A stretch of DNA of 64,000 bases from Pseudoalteromonas rubra (GTDB lineage: Bacteria > Pseudomonadota > Gammaproteobacteria > Enterobacterales > Alteromonadaceae): positions 1 to 64,000 of the forward strand of contig NZ_PNCJ01000020.1 of NCBI RefSeq assembly GCF_005887115.1, written 5' to 3'. Positions 60,486 to 64,000 of the stretch are shown here, piece by piece. The first letter of the stretch is position 1. Every line of letters begins with the position of its first letter. The translations under genes and the position numbers were made by a program. Below the pieces are notes generated by a model that saw only the letters and a list, made by a program, of their open reading frames with translations, was not told the origin of the DNA and made no database searches.

Positions 60486-61274
60486 CTATTGAGCCGCTAC
60501 GCTATTGCTTTCAAGTACCTGTTGTAATTTATTAACCATTTCCTCGAACGCCGCTTTTTTCTCGGGAAACAGCGTCATACCTTGCTGGAACAAATCTAAT
60601 GCAGCCCGATATTCTCCCATTTCGGTATAACACTGGCCTTTGTAATACAAGGCTGTGGCGCCAGGTGATATCGCCAGAGAATGGTCAAATGCGTTGATGG
60701 CATCCTGAAATTGACCGTGGTCCATCAAAATAAATGCGATGTTGTCAATCGCTTCAATGAACATTGGAAAGATGTCTAAAGCTTCATGGTAAAGATCCAA
60801 CGCCTGAGAAAATTGTTTTTGCTCACTCAGCGCATAGGCCTCACGATATTTTGCATTGGCAGATGCAATAAGTTCATCCACTTTTTGGCCAGTAACGTCA
60901 GCGTATTTGTTAAAATCATTATGTTTCAAATAATCCACATATCCTGCTCGCTCAAGCTCGGTCACTTCCTGATTACCCAGCCGACGCCATCCCTCAGACA
61001 AGATAGCCTGAGACAAAGGCGCATGGCGCAGTTGAATGGTGAGATTTTTAATATCTTGTAGCGTCGGTTTACTTTCTGACGGGGTATACATAACGGCATG
61101 GTAAGTCGGCTCTGCCTGTACATCGCTATCAATACTGACCAGTTTAAGGGCTTGCCACTGCTTTTCTTGCTTTATATACACATCACCCACAGTACTGCGC
61201 GCCAGGGTCTCACCACTTTTCAGTAGTAATACAGCAGCAAAAACAGACCCCAACATTTTAAAAATCTGACTCAT
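60486..61274 (-). CDS. exported TPR-repeat protein
   Basis: A 262-aa protein with a signal peptide (QIFKMLGSVFAAVLLLKSGETLA) and AAGGAATAAA before the ATG. The first 130 residues are of unknown type. The second half has three tetratricopeptide repeats (YREAYALSEQKQFSQALDLYHEALDI, AIDNIAFILMDHGQFQDAINAFDHSLAI, ALYYKGQCYTEMGEYRAALDLFQQG). It probably acts as a periplasmic protein-protein scaffold. A small membrane protein gene may be coupled to it. Confidence 0.75.
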   Translation of the reverse strand: MSQIFKMLGSVFAAVLLLKSGETLARSTVGDVYIKQEKQWQALKLVSIDSDVQAEPTYHAVMYTPSESKPTLQDIKNLTIQLRHAPLSQAILSEGWRRLGNQEVTELERAGYVDYLKHNDFNKYADVTGQKVDELIASANAKYREAYALSEQKQFSQALDLYHEALDIFPMFIEAIDNIAFILMDHGQFQDAINAFDHSLAISPGATALYYKGQCYTEMGEYRAALDLFQQGMTLFPEKKAAFEEMVNKLQQVLESNSVAAQ

Positions 61275-61275
61275 T

Positions 61276-61434
61276 TTATTCCTTATTTAACATATTTACT
61301 TCTTCTGGTAGCTCGACAGGTGCGTAAGAAAACAACAATAAAGAACACAGTGTAAACCCAATCGGGACAAGTAACAAATACAACGCATCAAACGCAGACA
61401 TACGCGCAATAAAAACACGGCGCTCCCATAACAT
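61276..61434 (-). CDS. small single-helix membrane protein, possible
   Basis: A 52-aa frame (ATG 61434; ATG 61401 gives 41 aa). It has a basic N-terminus (WERRVFIAR), one hydrophobic helix (ALYLLLVPIGFTLCSLLLFSYA) and an acidic tail. It ends 1 bp before the TPR gene. Doubt: the first 11 codons overlap a terminator-like hairpin (61412-61451) and the ribosome site is weak. If real, it is likely cotranscribed with the TPR gene. Confidence 0.4.
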   Translation of the reverse strand: MLWERRVFIARMSAFDALYLLLVPIGFTLCSLLLFSYAPVELPEEVNMLNKE

Positions 61435-61451
61435 AAGGTACACCGCGTTTT
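61412..61451 (-). terminator. terminator after the fibrinogen-domain gene
   Basis: On the minus strand AAAACGCGGTG pairs with CGCCGTGTTTT over 11 positions (two G-U pairs), then TTTTA follows. The 5' arm and flank resemble the terminator at 63089-63121, about 50 bp after the fibrinogen-domain stop codon. Confidence 0.55.
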
Positions 61452-61490
61452 TTCAAGCTTAGAGCGCCATTATTTAAGCGCTGTAACTTA
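61437..61490. repeat. diverged copy of the glucoamylase 3' end
   Basis: GGTACACCGCGTTTT and TATTTAAGCG at the same spacing (about 14 nt of unlike sequence between) recur at 63107-63150, where they are the terminator arm and the last codons of the glucoamylase gene. This indicates that the region behind the fibrinogen-domain gene derives from a duplicated gene end. Confidence 0.5.
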
Positions 61491-61500
61491 TTGGGTTAAA

Positions 61501-62889
61501 TTAGCGAACATACACATATGAAGTCTGTTGGCTTACGTAAGTCACAATGTTTGTAGATTTATAGATCTTGGAGAAACCATAAATATTCTGATAGTTTAGC
61601 ATTGAATAATCAGAACCTGAGCCTGAACAACCTGAGTTTTCATGCCAAAACAACCGATAGCTCCTCTCTCCCGTCTCGCCCGGAATTAAGCCCAAGGTAT
61701 CCTGAAGAGGCACACAGTTTGCATTTTTGAGCACAGAGATATCAGCAATCGCATAGGCACCATTGAAGGTGGGCATTGTCATCATCAGCTCGCTATAAGT
61801 ATCTTTGATATATTGCCAATGTGCATCTGGCAGGTGGTAATTGTCATCCAGAGAGGTAATGTTCTGCGCTTCGACCATAAAACCAGTTAAGTCGTTTGGC
61901 CAGCCATCATAGTTTTTGTTAGGTGCAAACCTGATGCTGACTAAAGTCCAGCCACCACCTTGGTATTCCATGTCACAGTAAGTCGTGAACTCGCTCAAAC
62001 CACCTCTGCCATCCACATCTAATGTATAATAGCCAGATTGCGCACTTGGATCTGCGTTTAGAATAGCTTGGCAACTTTGTGGCTCTGGTGCTTCAGGCTC
62101 ACGAACATTAAGGTTAGCGCGAACAGTCATCGTATCACTGCCCAGGGTTGTAATGTCCTGCGCAAACAAGTGACCATTCAATTCAAGTACATTAACAACT
62201 TCAGTGGTATGCGTTACCTCAGTATCTTTAGATTGTTCCTCATGAAGAAAAATATCATGCTCACCTACTGGAGTAATCTGATCAGTGGCTTTCACCTGAT
62301 TGAGCTTGTATGAAATCCCTGAATCGAGCCGACCTTCACTATTTGGCGTATAGATAGCAAGATAAGCCACTTTTTCATTTACTTCAGAACCTGTACTGCT
62401 TTCCTGATACTGAACTTGAGCGTTAAAACCCAGTCGTGTAACGTGACTCGCTCTGGCCGTATAGGGTTCAACGCCATTGCGCGTTTGACCGGTCAAAAAG
62501 ACATACGGAACCTGTGGCATTGTCTCTGAAAAAGACAACATTTGACTACTGCCATTGAGTTCCACCACTCCAACCTCCCAGATAGAGCCATCCGACTGAA
62601 CGTGTCGCCCATAATCCAAGACAAAGGTTGACACAGTTTCACTCAGGTGCACGCCATCCAGATAAGGCCACTCAGAGAATGCGACATGTACGGTGCCATC
62701 ATTATTATCAACGACAGAAACGGTACCTGCAGTGGAATCATTAAAACTCGCAACACCTGCAAATATTGCTTGCTGCGTCGCTTTTGTAACAGAGGCGCCC
62801 TGCTCTGTTACTTGGTTAAACTGTAGGTCCTGCGCATTAACAGAACATGCTGAAGCCAGCAACAGAGATATTAAAGTTTTTCTAGTCAT
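61501..62889 (-). CDS. secreted fibrinogen-related-domain protein
   Basis: A 462-aa protein with signal peptide MTRKTLISLLLASACSVNA. Residues 20-190 form a beta-rich, probably H-type-lectin-like region (AIFAGVASFND ... PYVFLTGQTRNG). The C-terminal half has the fibrinogen-like start CQAILNADPSAQSGYYTLDVDG and CDMEYQGGGWTLVSIR, with Cys for disulfides. Such bacterial proteins probably bind glycans or surfaces. Located 1.7 kb 3' of a secreted-type glucoamylase gene end, in the same direction. Confidence 0.7.
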   Translation of the reverse strand: MTRKTLISLLLASACSVNAQDLQFNQVTEQGASVTKATQQAIFAGVASFNDSTAGTVSVVDNNDGTVHVAFSEWPYLDGVHLSETVSTFVLDYGRHVQSDGSIWEVGVVELNGSSQMLSFSETMPQVPYVFLTGQTRNGVEPYTARASHVTRLGFNAQVQYQESSTGSEVNEKVAYLAIYTPNSEGRLDSGISYKLNQVKATDQITPVGEHDIFLHEEQSKDTEVTHTTEVVNVLELNGHLFAQDITTLGSDTMTVRANLNVREPEAPEPQSCQAILNADPSAQSGYYTLDVDGRGGLSEFTTYCDMEYQGGGWTLVSIRFAPNKNYDGWPNDLTGFMVEAQNITSLDDNYHLPDAHWQYIKDTYSELMMTMPTFNGAYAIADISVLKNANCVPLQDTLGLIPGETGERSYRLFWHENSGCSGSGSDYSMLNYQNIYGFSKIYKSTNIVTYVSQQTSYVYVR

Positions 62890-63139
62890 TACTCTTCCAT
62901 TATTATAATTGGGTATTTAATTTCCTAATAATTATTGAATTAATAATACAACAAAAGCGATTATTAAGCCTATGACAGAATTGAAATAGTGATAATTGAA
63001 ATATAAAAGTGTGATCTAAGTCTATTATGGTTGCAGAACCTGTACTTTAGCCTGATTAAAAAATGTTAGATTAAATGCCAGTATACAAAAAACGCGGTGA
63101 CCCAAGGGTACACCGCGTTTTCTCAAAGAATAAAGCCGA
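62890..63139. other. intergenic region with terminator
   Basis: 250 bp, AT-rich, containing only the terminator of the glucoamylase gene (63089-63121) and the presumed promoter of the fibrinogen-domain gene. No small gene seen. Confidence 0.4.
63089..63121 (-). terminator. terminator of the glucoamylase gene
   Basis: AAAACGCGGTG ... CACCGCGTTTT: an 11-bp perfect stem with an inner ACCC/GGGT pair, followed on the minus strand by a T run. About 20 bp after the glucoamylase stop codon. Confidence 0.8.
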
Positions 63140-64000
63140 CTATTTAAGCGCCTGCTCAACAATCGGGTAATGATCCCAGACTTGTTTATCGGCAAGTGAG
63201 CGAACCAGCTTCACATACTCAGCATGCGTCCACGCCAGTGGTGTTGCGGAGTTGGTGCCCTCGCCCAGTGTATACCCAAACGGGTTCACACCCACGCCAT
63301 CCCACACCTGCTCAGGCAACATCAGGCCTTCGTTAGCAAAGTGTTCCATGCCTTTGATGTAAGTGTATTTGATACGCTTAACCGCATTGTCATCCAGCGC
63401 ATTAGCCTGGCTGGCCACTGCAATTTCGTAATGACCGCGCTCACCGGTAAAGAAAGGCCATACCCGACCACGCTGACCGGCCGTGTTCTGACCCTGCTCA
63501 GCATAGTTGGTCCCGCGTACCTCATCTTCTCCGTAGCCGTCGTTGCCATAGCGGCGGTAGCCCGGATAACTATTAGGATCACCGGCAAAGTTAAAGCTGT
63601 ATTTAACTCGCAGGTTCTCCGGCAGGTTTTCATCTTCATACTCTGGCAAGGTATTGGTAATGCTGCTGGCATCTGCGGCTCTGACGCCATAGCGCACAAG
63701 CTCCAGGAACCCGCCATCAATGATCTGCTTTTTATCCATACCCGCACGGCCGTTGTTATCGCTCAGCTTAGTATCGGTATTCGGGTTAGCATCTTTGCCA
63801 ATGCGGAAGAAATATTTACCATCACTTTGCTTAGAAGGCAGATTCCCCGCAGTGGTGAACATGGTCGATTCCACTTCACTGTCGTAGCGCTTGGCTGTTG
63901 CCATATAACGCTCACTGCCGGCTTTATCTCCGGCCAGTTTCGCAATGTCACTGGCAGCGACCAGGCCCGCGATAATGGCAGCGGTTGTCGATGGTGAATA
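63140..64000 (-). CDS. GH15 glucoamylase, 3' part (runs off the window)
   Basis: The last 286 residues of a glucan 1,4-alpha-glucosidase; the frame stays open to base 64000, so the 5' part is outside. Features are GGFLELVRYGVRAADASSITNTLPEYE, YRRYGNDGYGED, AGQRGRVWPFFTGERGHYEIA (catalytic region of GH15) and PLAWTHAEYVKLVRSLAD near the end. It releases glucose from the non-reducing ends of starch or maltodextrins. An ATG at 63904 is internal. Confidence 0.85.
   Translation of the reverse strand, partial: YSPSTTAAIIAGLVAASDIAKLAGDKAGSERYMATAKRYDSEVESTMFTTAGNLPSKQSDGKYFFRIGKDANPNTDTKLSDNNGRAGMDKKQIIDGGFLELVRYGVRAADASSITNTLPEYEDENLPENLRVKYSFNFAGDPNSYPGYRRYGNDGYGEDEVRGTNYAEQGQNTAGQRGRVWPFFTGERGHYEIAVASQANALDDNAVKRIKYTYIKGMEHFANEGLMLPEQVWDGVGVNPFGYTLGEGTNSATPLAWTHAEYVKLVRSLADKQVWDHYPIVEQALK

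Noticed and set aside
1..64000. tRNA, rRNA, riboswitch, prophage or intact insertion sequence
   Set aside because: I looked for cloverleaf-like GTTCGA loops, transposase motifs and integrase genes in the gaps and coding regions and saw none that I could support.

Overview
The window looks like chromosomal DNA of a marine gammaproteobacterium of the Alteromonadales, most likely Pseudoalteromonas or a close relative. The evidence is the seqA-pgm block set divergently against ybfF / DUF2788 / ybfE / fldA / fur, the many secreted enzymes and TonB-type uptake genes, and the short dispersed repeats ending in ATACCAATT / AATTGGTAT. The genus is inferred from gene order and protein character; no search was run. 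I saw no rRNA, tRNA, CRISPR array, prophage or intact insertion sequence.

Layout. 1-5.2 kb: housekeeping core (pgm, seqA, ybfF, ybfE, fldA, fur) flanked by two copies of a MITE-like repeat. 5.2-17 kb: accessory genes, including a single-domain response regulator, an M1-like secreted peptidase, a secreted beta-trefoil-like protein, an orphan lanthipeptide-like precursor (10909-11076), an exported amidohydrolase, a periplasmic solute-binding protein and a soluble PAS chemoreceptor. 17-25 kb: an AraC regulator and an RND efflux operon that also carries an ABC transmembrane subunit without an ATPase, then an acetyltransferase and a membrane M23 peptidase. 25-31.5 kb: a Cro/C1-type regulator, astB, a Ca/Na antiporter, an MDR oxidoreductase divergent from a LysR gene, and an ECF sigma factor coupled to a DUF6768 membrane protein. 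31.9-37.2 kb: a DNA-repair block with three photolyase/cryptochrome genes of different classes, a 50-aa DUF2256 protein and a flavin reductase. 37.3-40 kb: a hydrolase, a membrane protein and a lipoprotein endonuclease-like enzyme.

40-43.6 kb is the most unusual part. An AT-rich gap leads into eight consecutive tiny genes (32-46 aa). Seven share a leader (F-x3-T-I-x2-L ... G-x-G or GG) and a short C-terminal core containing P-x-F-[I/L]-G. They are followed by a hairpin and two larger genes. One encodes a cupin-like protein with a plausible metal site. The other encodes a related-looking protein whose metal ligands are degraded and which ends in HEAT-like repeats. No known RiPP maturase class (LanB/LanM, YcaO, radical SAM, DUF692, ATP-grasp) and no peptide exporter lies nearby. 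I read this as a candidate undescribed RiPP-type system.

43.6-51.6 kb: a trypsin-like protease, a DsbA-family protein, an EF-hand protein, a sugar-nucleotide-type SDR, a P-loop kinase, a serine hydrolase, a solute-binding protein and an SGNH lipoprotein. 51.8-58.3 kb: a sucrose-type utilisation locus (TonB-dependent receptor, MFS permease, GH13 phosphorylase, LacI regulator) with matching 18-bp palindromic operators in front of the receptor and between permease and phosphorylase. 58.3-64 kb: a LysR regulator, small membrane proteins, a TPR protein, a secreted fibrinogen-domain protein, and the 3' part of a GH15 glucoamylase that runs off the window.
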